A DNA stretch of 21,963 nt from an uncultured Bacteroidaceae bacterium (GTDB taxonomy: Bacteria > Bacteroidota > Bacteroidia > Bacteroidales > Bacteroidaceae). How positions within the stretch are numbered: position 1 is the first letter of the stretch; every line of letters starts with the position of its first letter. The stretch is taken from NCBI GenBank assembly GCA_904501945.1, contig CAJGCU010000031.1:1-21963 (forward strand), read 5' to 3'. Shown piece after piece: positions 14,362 through 21,963 of this stretch. Both the position numbers and the translations under genes were made by a program. The notes beneath the pieces were generated by a model. The model worked only from the letters and a program-made list of their open reading frames with translations. It did not search any database and was not told where the DNA came from.

Positions 14362-16194
14362 TTAGACAAGAAGGGAGGGTTCAGCAAAAGTTTCTTTTAT
14401 AATTTTTGCTTTGGCTGCCCCAATGACTTCTTCAAGTTGTTTATAATCAGCTTCTTTGATACGTTTAAGGCTTTTGAACTTCTTGAGCAGTAAGGTTTTT
14501 GTTGTTTTGCCAATGCCTTTGATATGATCGAGTTCTGATTCTGAATTGTGTTTAGCCCTCTTGTTCTTGTGAAATGTGATAGCAAAGCGATGTACTTCGT
14601 CCTGAATTTGTGTCAAGAGTTTAAAAAGCGGGCTATCCATCTCTATTCCAACTACTTGCGTAGGAAAACCGAAGAGAAGTTCGTTGGTTCTGTGTCGGTG
14701 GTCTTTTGCTAAGCCTGCGATAGGTATATTCAGGTGTAGCGTGTCTTCTACAACCTTTCTTACTACTTCCATCTGCCCTTTACCGCCGTCTGTAATGATG
14801 AGGTCGGGTAGGGGAAGCTCTTCTGCTATGGCTCTGCTGTATTTTCGATATACAACCTCGCTCATTGAGGCATAGTCGTCTGGTCCTATCACTGTTTTAA
14901 TGTTGTATTTTCGATAGTCGTTTTTCGATTTTTTCCCACCTACAAAAACGACACACCCTGCAACAGCATCTTGCCCCATGATGTTAGAGTTGTCGAAGCA
15001 CTCGATACGCATAGGAAGTTTATCTAACTTTAATTTTCTCTGTAATTCTTTCAGGATGTTTATGTTGCGTTGGTCGGGATTAAGTTTTTCCGCTTGTTTT
15101 AGTGCGTCTATTCGATATTGGCGAACATTTGATTCCGACAGCAGCAGCAATTTCTTCTTATCTCCTGCCTTCGGAATGATGAACGACGCGTTTTTTAGTG
15201 TGAAACCAAGTTCAAAGGGTATAACTATTTCCTTCGATTCATCGCCATATTTTTCTCTCATGTCAATGATGGCGAGTGAAAGAATCTCTTCTTTGGTCTC
15301 ATTCAGTCTTTTCTTGTATTCATTGGTGAAAACTCTGGTGATACATCCATTGACAACGTGCATATAGTTGACATATGCCTTGCTTTCGTCATCGTCGATG
15401 CTAAATACATCGATGTTTTGGTTAGAACTGGTGATGACTCTGCTTTTGCTGTCAAAGTCTTTGGCAAGTAGGTATTTCTGTTTAATGGTTTCCGCTTCAA
15501 TGAACATTTCTTTTTCAGCTAAGGCTTGCATGTCTTCAAGCAGTTTCTGGCATAAAATGCGTGTGTTTCCACTTAGAATGTTCTTGATTTCGTCAATTTG
15601 CTGCAAATACTCCTCTCTTGTCTGTTCACCAATGCAAGGTGCTTTGCATTTGCCAATGTCTCGATATAAACAGCTTTTTAACTTCTTCTCATCGATTTTC
15701 TCTTGTGTTATATTCAGGTGGCAAAGTCTTACTTGATATAGGTTATCGATGAGTTCAAGCATCGCATTTAATGTGCCATGGTGGCTGAAAGGGCCAAAGA
15801 ATGTTCCGCTTTTCTTGTCGATATTCCTTGTTTTTATCACTCGTGGGAAGTATTCGTTGGTGATGCAGACAGAAGGGTAGGTCTTTCCGTCTTTCAACAA
15901 GACATTGTAAAAAGGCTGATGCTCTTTGATGAGGTTATTCTCTTGGATTAGCGCATCTTCGTCGGTAGGTACAACAATATATTTGATGTCTTGTATTTTG
16001 CTGACAAGAATCTGTGTTTTCCTGTTTTTAGGAGAATTGTTGAAATAGGAGCTGACTCTGCGTTTCAGGTTTTTTGCCTTTCCAACATAGATGACCTTTC
16101 CGTCTTTGTCCAAATACTGATAGCATCCAGGCTCCTCTGTAAGGCTGTTTACAATGACTTTCAGTCTAAGTAATCTTTCGTCGTCTTTTGTCAT
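14362..16194 (-). CDS. uvrC: UvrABC excinuclease subunit C
   Basis: UvrC makes both cuts around a bulky DNA lesion in nucleotide excision repair. The 610-residue protein has the N-terminal GIY-YIG nuclease (GCYQYLDKDGKVIYVGKAK, 23-41; catalytic Glu85 in LIQENNLIK). A Cys set, Cys158, Cys175, Cys183 and Cys187, matches the iron-sulphur ligands reported for E. coli UvrC in order, with a wider first gap. The UVR motif for UvrB binding lies at about 212-245. The RNase H-like C-terminal nuclease has Asp401 in IECFDNSNIMG and Asp469 in IITDGGKGQ, and C-terminal helix-hairpin-helix motifs start at about 555 (HIKGIGKTTKTLLL). The gene lies downstream of apt; the 97-nt gap between them holds a parS site. 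Confidence 0.97.
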   Translation of the reverse strand: MTKDDERLLRLKVIVNSLTEEPGCYQYLDKDGKVIYVGKAKNLKRRVSSYFNNSPKNRKTQILVSKIQDIKYIVVPTDEDALIQENNLIKEHQPFYNVLLKDGKTYPSVCITNEYFPRVIKTRNIDKKSGTFFGPFSHHGTLNAMLELIDNLYQVRLCHLNITQEKIDEKKLKSCLYRDIGKCKAPCIGEQTREEYLQQIDEIKNILSGNTRILCQKLLEDMQALAEKEMFIEAETIKQKYLLAKDFDSKSRVITSSNQNIDVFSIDDDESKAYVNYMHVVNGCITRVFTNEYKKRLNETKEEILSLAIIDMREKYGDESKEIVIPFELGFTLKNASFIIPKAGDKKKLLLLSESNVRQYRIDALKQAEKLNPDQRNINILKELQRKLKLDKLPMRIECFDNSNIMGQDAVAGCVVFVGGKKSKNDYRKYNIKTVIGPDDYASMSEVVYRKYSRAIAEELPLPDLIITDGGKGQMEVVRKVVEDTLHLNIPIAGLAKDHRHRTNELLFGFPTQVVGIEMDSPLFKLLTQIQDEVHRFAITFHKNKRAKHNSESELDHIKGIGKTTKTLLLKKFKSLKRIKEADYKQLEEVIGAAKAKIIKETFAEPSLLV

Positions 16195-16226
16195 TTCTTA
16201 AAAAAGCTTTTTTTGAGATGCTATTT

Positions 16227-16242
16227 GTTTCACGTGGAACAA
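16227..16242 (+). other. parS site 1 (ParB-binding, centromere-like)
   Basis: TGTTTCACGTGGAACA; its reverse complement TGTTCCACGTGAAACA is the classical Bacillus subtilis parS sequence. It sits in the 97-nt gap between the apt stop and the uvrC start. ParB (Spo0J) loads at such sites, spreads and recruits SMC for chromosome segregation. An identical copy lies 646 bp away at 16873. Confidence 0.9.
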
Positions 16243-16291
16243 TTAAAACAGTATTTGTTTTTTTTGTTAGGGTAAGGCGTATGAAGTTTTT

Positions 16292-16822
16292 TTAAGTTGT
16301 CAATAATGTGGTAACTTCAATGCCGTCTCCGATGGCTTCTCTGCCTTTGAGTCCTTCGTCTCGTATTTCGATGATGAAATTCATATAGCATTTTTTAGGA
16401 GAGAACTTCTTCACGAGGTTCCATGCTGCAATGGCTGTTCCGCCTGTGGCGAGCAGGTCATCGTGAATGAGTACTACGTCTTCCTCGGAAATCGCGTCCA
16501 CGTGAATCTCTATGGAGTCGGTTCCATATTCTTTTGAATATTCCTCCTTGAGTGTCTGATAGGGGAGTTTTCCCGGTTTCCTTGCCATGACGAATCCCGC
16601 TCCAAGTCTGCGCGCGAGAATGCCGCCCATGATATAGCCGCGAGTTTCGAGGCCAACAACCTTGGTAATTCCTTTGTCTTTATAGAGCTGGTACAGCTCT
16701 TCTTCCATAATTTCGAGCGCCTTGGGGTCTTTGAATAAAGTGGTCACGTCGCGAAAGTTTATACCTTTAATAGGAAAGTCGGGAATGCAGCGAAGGTGGT
16801 CAATGAGATATTGGCTATTCAT
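16292..16822 (-). CDS. apt: Adenine phosphoribosyltransferase
   Basis: Apt salvages adenine by joining it to PRPP to give AMP. The 176-residue cytoplasmic protein has the N-terminal IPDFPIKGINFRDVTTLF block typical of bacterial Apt, the adenine-side ETRGYIMGG (59-67), the flexible catalytic loop RKPGKLPYQT (81-90) and the PRPP-binding loop VVLIHDDLLATGGTA (116-130). It is at the usual length of the family. Both flanking gaps contain a parS site, so this gene is framed by centromere-like elements. It probably shares the mnmG transcript, as I see no TAnnTTTG box in the 77-nt gap before it. Confidence 0.96.
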   Translation of the reverse strand: MNSQYLIDHLRCIPDFPIKGINFRDVTTLFKDPKALEIMEEELYQLYKDKGITKVVGLETRGYIMGGILARRLGAGFVMARKPGKLPYQTLKEEYSKEYGTDSIEIHVDAISEEDVVLIHDDLLATGGTAIAAWNLVKKFSPKKCYMNFIIEIRDEGLKGREAIGDGIEVTTLLTT

Positions 16823-16872
16823 ATTTTATATTCGTTTATAAGTTGCTGGTTATGTTTAAAATAGGAAAAAAT

Positions 16873-16888
16873 TGTTTCACGTGGAACA
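16873..16888 (+). other. parS site 2 (ParB-binding, centromere-like)
   Basis: TGTTTCACGTGGAACA is identical in sequence and orientation to site 1. It lies in the 77-nt gap between the mnmG stop and the apt start. It differs from the fully symmetric parS TGTTTCACGTGAAACA at one base. Two identical 16-mers of this exact consensus in adjacent gaps are not expected by chance. Confidence 0.9.
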
Positions 16889-16899
16889 TCTGTTCTGTT

Positions 16900-18804
16900 T
16901 TATCGCCCCATGAGAACAAGCATGATGTTGATGTCGGATGGTGATACGCCCGGAATTCGTGATGCCTGCGCCAAAGTCTTGGGCTGTATGGCTTGTAGCT
17001 TTTGGCGTGCTTCAATAGAGATTTGAGTCATGTTGGGATAGTCAAATTTCCCTTCAATCTTGATGCTTTCAAGACGCACCATTTTCTCTGCCATCTGTTG
17101 TTCTCGTGAGATGTACCCCTGATACTTGATGAGAATTTCAGCAGCTTCTATAATCTCTTTGCGTCGTGGGTCATTTGCAATGATACGCTCCAGCTCTTTC
17201 TGAAGCGGAACGATATGCGGAGTAATGTTGTCAAGGCTTATCTGTGGGCGTCCGAGCAGTTCTTCCAGTTTGCATCCGTGGCGGAGTGGGGTTGTGCCCA
17301 GTTCCTCAAGGGCAGCATTTATAAGGGCTGGCTTCAGAGAGAAGTTGGCCACGAAATTGATGATGCTGTCGATTTTTTCTCTTTTTGAAACCATTAACTG
17401 GTAGCGTTCCTCGCTTGCCAAGCCAATTCGGTAGCTACGTTCGGTCAGGCGCATGTCAGCATCGTCCTGTCGCAGCAGAATGCGGTATTCAGCACGCGAT
17501 GTGAACATTCTGTAAGGTTCGTCCACGCCTTTTGTCACCAAGTCGTCGATAAGAACACCTATGTATGCTTCGTTTCTTCCCAGCGTAAAAGGCTCTCCTT
17601 GATTGATGGATGGGTTGCTGTTGATAGCAGCGTTAATTCCTGCAATCATTCCTTGCCCAGCAGCCTCCTCGTAGCCGGTCGTTCCATTTACTTGTCCTGC
17701 AAAGAATAGGTTTTTTACCACTTTCGATTCGAGCGAGTGCGTGAGCTGTGTTGGGTCGAAGAAGTCATATTCGATAGCGTATCCGGGGCGATAGACATCC
17801 AGGTTGCGGAAAGCTGGAATCTGCCGAAGGGCAGCCAGCTGCACGTTGAGAGGGAGCGATGACGAGAAACCATTCAGGTACATCTCGTTTGTCGTTTCGC
17901 CTTCAGGCTCGAGAAACAGCATGTGTTCGTCCTTCTCGGGAAAAGTGTGCAGTTTTGTTTCTATGCTTGGGCAATATCTGGGTCCTATGCTCTGAATCTG
18001 CCCATTGTAAAGCGGAGAGTCGGCAAATCCTGTGCGGAGAGTGTCGTGAACAGCAGCATTAGTATAGCATATCCAGCAAGGCAGTTCATTGCGTTTTGAT
18101 ACAGCGCTATGTTCCGTTGGTAGATAAGAGAATTGGTGGAAATCGTGGTCGCCATCCTGTTTCTCCATCAGAGAGAAATCAACGCTTCGCTTGTCTATTC
18201 GTACAGGTGTTCCTGTCTTCATCCTTCCTGCTCGGATGCCATGTTGGGTAATTGATTCTGTTAATTCCAATGCCGCAGATTCAGCACATCTTCCTCCTGG
18301 TATCTGCACTTTTCCGATATGCATCAATCCATTCAAGAAAGTTCCAGCTGTGATGACGACACATTGGGCTCTGAATTCTGCTCCATAATAAGTTTGAACT
18401 CCTTTAATAGTTTGATTTTCAACTATTAAAGATTTTACTTGATCTTGCCAGATGTTCAGATTAGGTATGTTCTCTAATATCTCACGCCATGTCTGTATGA
18501 ATTTTGCACGGTCGCATTGAGCACGGGGGCTCCATACCGCAGGGCCTTTTGAAAGGTTTAACATTCTGAATTGCAGGCTGCAACGGTCAGTAACAATGCC
18601 TGTGTATCCTCCTAATGCATCCACTTCCCTCACAATTTGTCCCTTGGCTATACCACCAATGGCAGGATTGCACGACATTTGTGCAATCTTGTTCATGTCC
18701 ATTGTGATGAGACAAGTCTTGGCACCTAAATTTGCTGCAGCTGCAGCAGCTTCACATCCAGCGTGACCTGCTCCTACCACAACCACATCGTAGTTAAAAA
18801 TCAT
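16900..18804 (-). CDS. mnmG: tRNA uridine-5-carboxymethylaminomethyl synthesis enzyme MnmG
   Basis: MnmG (GidA) works with MnmE to modify the wobble uridine (cmnm5U34) of several tRNAs, using FAD and folate. The 634-residue protein starts with the FAD-binding strand-loop DVVVVGAGHAGCEAA, followed by GGIAKGQIVREVDALGG. It contains the signature GPRYCPSIE and, near its C-terminal FAD region, LFFAGQVNGTTGYEEAAGQG. I chose ATG 18804 rather than an in-frame ATG at 18930. The longer form would put 42 hydrophobic residues before the FAD motif and run through the probable promoter. It is the first gene of the minus-strand cluster mnmG-apt-uvrC-dtd-deoC. mnmG often lies close to the replication origin, in line with the parS sites just downstream. 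Confidence 0.97.
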   Translation of the reverse strand: MIFNYDVVVVGAGHAGCEAAAAAANLGAKTCLITMDMNKIAQMSCNPAIGGIAKGQIVREVDALGGYTGIVTDRCSLQFRMLNLSKGPAVWSPRAQCDRAKFIQTWREILENIPNLNIWQDQVKSLIVENQTIKGVQTYYGAEFRAQCVVITAGTFLNGLMHIGKVQIPGGRCAESAALELTESITQHGIRAGRMKTGTPVRIDKRSVDFSLMEKQDGDHDFHQFSYLPTEHSAVSKRNELPCWICYTNAAVHDTLRTGFADSPLYNGQIQSIGPRYCPSIETKLHTFPEKDEHMLFLEPEGETTNEMYLNGFSSSLPLNVQLAALRQIPAFRNLDVYRPGYAIEYDFFDPTQLTHSLESKVVKNLFFAGQVNGTTGYEEAAGQGMIAGINAAINSNPSINQGEPFTLGRNEAYIGVLIDDLVTKGVDEPYRMFTSRAEYRILLRQDDADMRLTERSYRIGLASEERYQLMVSKREKIDSIINFVANFSLKPALINAALEELGTTPLRHGCKLEELLGRPQISLDNITPHIVPLQKELERIIANDPRRKEIIEAAEILIKYQGYISREQQMAEKMVRLESIKIEGKFDYPNMTQISIEARQKLQAIQPKTLAQASRIPGVSPSDINIMLVLMGR

Positions 18805-18821
18805 TGTAGTTAAATTTTTTG

Positions 18822-18829
18822 CAAAGATA
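18822..18829 (-). promoter_or_regulatory. Putative -7 box of mnmG
   Basis: The minus strand reads TATCTTTG, an exact match to TAnnTTTG, 17 nt before the mnmG ATG at 18804. TTTG candidates upstream are at spacings of 11 or 26 nt, outside the usual range, so the -33 element is unclear. Confidence 0.5.
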
Positions 18830-18880
18830 AGGTAAATGAGCAAAAAAACATATTGCAATAGGCACAAAAGGAAGAAAAAG

Positions 18881-18911
18881 TTTGAAAAGATAATAAATAT
18901 TTGTATTTTTG
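18881..18911 (+). promoter_or_regulatory. Promoter of the large secreted-protein gene
   Basis: TTTG (18881-18884), a 19-nt spacer and TATTTTTG (18904-18911) form a textbook Bacteroides promoter. Transcription would start near 18918, giving an A-rich leader of about 94 nt without a Shine-Dalgarno sequence before ATG 19012. Confidence 0.75.
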
Positions 18912-19011
18912 CAAAGTTAATCGAAAGCACACTCTATACGGATTAGCATAAGAAAAAATAAAAAACAGAAAAAAATTTACTAACTTTCAACATTTTAATT
19001 ACTATTTTACT

Positions 19012-21963
19012 ATGAACAAAATTGCTTTATTTGTGGCATCTTTGTTGATGAGCATTTCTTCATTTGCTCAATGGGCAAAGCCTGCAGCTCCTGCTGTGGC
19101 TCCAATGTCTGTGGATGAAGAGTGCTATCTGTACAACAAAGGAGCGGACGGCTTCCTTTTGGGAGCAAACGATTGGGAAACACGTGCCAGCGTCAGTCCT
19201 ACATTGGGACACAAAGTGTACATCCAGAACGGTACAGCTGAAGGTTCTTATTACATTGCCAACTATGTATTGAAGGGTGGTATGAAGGATCAGATTGGCT
19301 ACATGTTTATGGATGCTTGGGATGCTATCTATGTTGACAACACTAAAGAAGGAAAGGAGAATAACCAGTACACCTTCGAGGCACAGGGAGATGGAACCTA
19401 CAAGATAGGACTGTCGGCTCAAAACAAGGCTTTTAATCCAACAGAATATGCCGGTGCTTATCTGGGTGTGATTGTTCCCAAGAATGATACGCGCATCTAT
19501 ATTTGCGATCCTGAAAATTCAGAAGGATATTTTGCTTCAGACTTTCAGACAGTCTGGTACTTTGTCTCTCCTGCGGACTATGAATCCTATACAGGTGCTA
19601 TGAAAGTATATCTTGCTGCCATGGCTCTCAGTCAGTCTATTGAAGAGGCAGAGGCAGTTGCTGGGGTGGATGCCGATGTGTTGGCTGAAGCGAAAGCTTC
19701 CTACGGAAACACTTCAAGTTCTGCCGACGCGCTTGAAGCAAGCAAAAAAGCGTTGGACATTGCCATCTTCCAGGCGAAACTTGCGCAAGCTACAGATTCA
19801 GCTCCTGTAGAGGTTCTTCCGATTATTGGTATTGCTTCTGATTTCAATGATGGCAGTTTCGCAGGATGGACATCAACCACTGGTGCAAGCAACAAGCAGG
19901 CTGCTAATGGAAACAATGCGAAAGATTTTGCTGTGACGGGCAATCATTACGAGAACTGGAACTGGGATGCCTTTTCTGTGGGTAAAGTTTCTGCTACAGC
20001 AACCAATTTGCCAGTAGGAGTGTACAAGTTCAACGCATTAGCTTTCACAACAACGGTTGGTGGTACATTCCTCTATGCCGGCGAAAACCAGAAATTGGTT
20101 ACTTCCACCCAGATTGATGTTGAGAAGCCAATGAGCATCTATGCCGTTGTGACAGATGGTACATTGGAGATGGGTCTGGATGTGCAGGTAAAGGGGACCA
20201 ACTGGATTGGTTTAGACAATGTTGCTCTTCTGTATTTGGGCGATCATGATGATGCTTACATCGCAATGGGCGAAGAGATATTTGAAGCCGAACCGGATTA
20301 TGAGGCGCTGCTGGCAGAAGGAGAAGCTTATTGCCAACAGTCTGTCTATGATGCCTATAAGAAAGCAATGGACGCGTTGATGACGCTGACTATTGTAGAT
20401 GCTTCAACGGGTGCTGATGAGTATGCCGTAGAGGTGGCAAAGGCTCTTGCAGCCTTTAATGCAGCTTCTTTGGCAATGTCTGAAAGTGTAGCGGCTTACG
20501 ATGTGTACTTCAAGAAATATGCTGAAGCCAATGAATGGATGAATTCTACTACCAGCGAAAGCGATGAGGTGAATTTGCTTGCCGACTATCTGAACGATGA
20601 GACGGAAGCAGCAGGAGAATACAATGGCAATGGCGGTGCGCTTTACATCCTGGCAAATGGATTGCTTGACAATGCACAGATTGTAGCCGAGAAAGAATAT
20701 CTGGACCTGATATTCACGGCTGCAAAGGCTAATGCCAAAGTGGACGGTGATGATTGCACGGATCTTCTGAAGAATCCTGCATTTGCTGAGGCTGGAGGAT
20801 GGCAGGGCGTAAGCAATGCCAATGTCATTTGGCCAGCTGGCAATACAGAGCTTTATCCTGTCATGCAGGCAGAAAATGTGGCTTGCGACATTTATCAGGA
20901 ACTGACCGGCATGCAAAACGGTCTCTATGAATTGACGCTTCAGGCTGCTTTCCGCCCAGGTGGTGAATATACAGAGGAGAATGAAGCGATTGCTACAGCC
21001 TATGCTTATTTGAATTCTTTCGAAACAAAGATTCCTTCAGGCAATCTCGTGGATGTGGCAACTCTTCAGGGAGCAGAGGATGCTTCTACAGCTTTCTCTA
21101 ATAGCTACTTCCCTGTGACTGTTTACGGTCTTGTGACAGACGGCACGTTGAAGGTGGGTGTCACAAACAAGGTACGTACTGTCGAGAATTGCTGTCTCTG
21201 GGCCGGTGGTGTGAAACTGATTTTCAGAGGGAAAAACGCTGAAGTGCTGCAGCAGGTTATTGAATTGAATTTGCCATTGGCGCAATCAATGCTCAACAAT
21301 TATTGTAGCCAAGCAGACCTCGATGAGTTGAATTCGGCGCTTGACAATGCACAAACTGCAGAGGATGCTTATCGTGCATTTGTCCGTCTGAAGCAGGCTG
21401 AAGATGCGGTGGTGAAAAGTACTGCAATGTATGCTGAACTGGTTGTTGCACTGAAGACTCTGTCTGACGCTATCGAGAACAATACTACTGCCAATGCCGT
21501 GACCATCAACAATGCCAAAGCAGTATTGGCTGAAGCACAAGCAGCTTACGACAGCAAGTCATACACGACAGCTGAGGCTGAGCAAGCTATTGCTGACCTT
21601 AACGCAACTTCCGTTGCGGTCAAGATGGGTGGCGAACAGGCTACTGAAGATAATCCTGTGGATTATACCTCTGTTATCGTCAACAACAATTTCGACCCTG
21701 CTCGCGGCGACAAGAACACTTCTACGATTGAGGGCTGGACAACAACAACGCTGAACGGTTACAAGCAGAACACCGCTTCTTACAACAAGAACACGTTCTC
21801 TCTGAGCCAGAAGCTTACAGGCCTTCCTAAGGGCAAGTACAAGGTTACCGTCCACACATTCTACCGCGCAGGCAGCTATGAGGAAGAAGAGGCCAACATC
21901 AACAGCGGTGTTGACACTCATCTTGCCAAGTTCTATGCCGAGACATCAGAGAAGACTTTCGAG
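19012..21963 (+). CDS. Large modular secreted protein (3' end outside window)
   Basis: The frame is open for 984 codons to the last base, so the C-terminus is missing. Residues 1-19 are a signal peptide (cut likely after SSFA). Residues 35-190 (YLYNKGADGFLLGAND onwards) resemble a ricin-type beta-trefoil, as at the start of other large Prevotella proteins. Three probable jelly-roll, carbohydrate-binding-like modules follow at about 275-410, 584-740 and 883 onwards. The first two share the pattern VY/IYxxVTDGTLxxG (at about 375-388 and 703-716). The first ends NWIGLDNVALLYLG, a common end of such domains; the third starts DYTSVIVNNNFD and has EGW. Between them are Ala/Glu-rich helical segments (195-262, 411-575, 741-872) resembling FIVAR-type spacers. 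No catalytic domain is visible. A surface glycan-binding or adhesive role is inferred only. Codon use near the 3' end shifts to AAC, AAG, TAC and ACC, as in highly expressed genes. Confidence 0.9.
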   Translation, partial: MNKIALFVASLLMSISSFAQWAKPAAPAVAPMSVDEECYLYNKGADGFLLGANDWETRASVSPTLGHKVYIQNGTAEGSYYIANYVLKGGMKDQIGYMFMDAWDAIYVDNTKEGKENNQYTFEAQGDGTYKIGLSAQNKAFNPTEYAGAYLGVIVPKNDTRIYICDPENSEGYFASDFQTVWYFVSPADYESYTGAMKVYLAAMALSQSIEEAEAVAGVDADVLAEAKASYGNTSSSADALEASKKALDIAIFQAKLAQATDSAPVEVLPIIGIASDFNDGSFAGWTSTTGASNKQAANGNNAKDFAVTGNHYENWNWDAFSVGKVSATATNLPVGVYKFNALAFTTTVGGTFLYAGENQKLVTSTQIDVEKPMSIYAVVTDGTLEMGLDVQVKGTNWIGLDNVALLYLGDHDDAYIAMGEEIFEAEPDYEALLAEGEAYCQQSVYDAYKKAMDALMTLTIVDASTGADEYAVEVAKALAAFNAASLAMSESVAAYDVYFKKYAEANEWMNSTTSESDEVNLLADYLNDETEAAGEYNGNGGALYILANGLLDNAQIVAEKEYLDLIFTAAKANAKVDGDDCTDLLKNPAFAEAGGWQGVSNANVIWPAGNTELYPVMQAENVACDIYQELTGMQNGLYELTLQAAFRPGGEYTEENEAIATAYAYLNSFETKIPSGNLVDVATLQGAEDASTAFSNSYFPVTVYGLVTDGTLKVGVTNKVRTVENCCLWAGGVKLIFRGKNAEVLQQVIELNLPLAQSMLNNYCSQADLDELNSALDNAQTAEDAYRAFVRLKQAEDAVVKSTAMYAELVVALKTLSDAIENNTTANAVTINNAKAVLAEAQAAYDSKSYTTAEAEQAIADLNATSVAVKMGGEQATEDNPVDYTSVIVNNNFDPARGDKNTSTIEGWTTTTLNGYKQNTASYNKNTFSLSQKLTGLPKGKYKVTVHTFYRAGSYEEEEANINSGVDTHLAKFYAETSEKTFE

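Noticed and set aside
16200..16215. Perfect 16-bp palindrome AAAAAAAGCTTTTTTT ahead of uvrC, considered as a terminator
   Set aside because: There is no loop and only two G/C pairs. It lies between genes of the same cluster and is better seen as A/T-rich spacer beside parS site 1.
16494..16509. A third parS-like sequence, GCGTCCACGTGAATCT, inside apt
   Set aside because: Only 11 of 16 positions match and it lies in coding sequence. The central TCCACGTGAA core is there, but the outer bases needed for symmetry are lost.
18805..18930. N-terminal extension of mnmG to an upstream in-frame ATG
   Set aside because: It would add 42 hydrophobic residues ahead of the FAD-binding motif, which normally starts within the first ten residues, and it covers the -7 box.
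1..21963. CRISPR arrays, tRNA or rRNA genes, insertion sequences, prophage genes
   Set aside because: No regularly spaced repeats, tRNA-like cloverleaf sequence, transposase or integrase motifs, or phage structural genes were found on either strand by eye.

Overview
The window looks like a chromosomal housekeeping segment from a Bacteroidota species, most likely a Prevotella-type member of Bacteroidales. The evidence is an N-succinyl/acetylornithine-type carbamoyltransferase instead of a classical ArgF, promoter boxes of the Bacteroides TAnnTTTG type with upstream TTTG, starts without clear Shine-Dalgarno sequences, protein sequences that read as Bacteroidales orthologues, and a very large modular secreted protein. 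Genus is inferred from recall of family sequences, not from a search.

Layout. (1) 1-359 has no gene. It holds a 61-nt near-perfect palindrome and the intrinsic terminator of the leftward gene cluster. (2) 360-8094 is all on the minus strand. In transcription order it holds a secreted endonuclease/exonuclease/phosphatase-fold protein, a GNAT-fold protein of unknown role, a GyrB/ParE-type topoisomerase subunit, coaD, a PDZ/S41 C-terminal-processing protease, ybeY and argF'. From the GNAT gene down the genes are 2, 1, -4, 2 and 43 nt apart, so they are very probably one operon. (3) 8095-8804 is the only long gene-free gap inside the segment. It carries a good promoter for the nuclease gene and several hairpins that no gene explains. 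(4) polA (minus) and a long-chain polyprenyl diphosphate synthase (plus) diverge from an A/T-rich promoter region. (5) mnmG, apt, uvrC, dtd and deoC form a minus-strand cluster at 18804-13003. (6) A plus-strand gene starting at 19012 codes for a secreted, multi-module protein of at least 984 residues that runs off the end of the window.

How it fits together. Most genes serve replication and repair (polA, parE, uvrC), tRNA and rRNA quality (mnmG, dtd, ybeY), nucleotide and cofactor metabolism (apt, deoC, coaD), isoprenoid quinones (polyprenyl synthase) and arginine synthesis (argF'). The most notable non-coding signal is a pair of identical 16-bp parS (ParB-binding) sites, one on each side of apt. 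Their reverse complement is the textbook parS sequence TGTTCCACGTGAAACA. With mnmG (gidA), which often lies near the origin, they suggest that this segment belongs to the origin-proximal centromere-like region of the chromosome. No CRISPR array, tRNA, rRNA, insertion sequence or prophage gene was seen.
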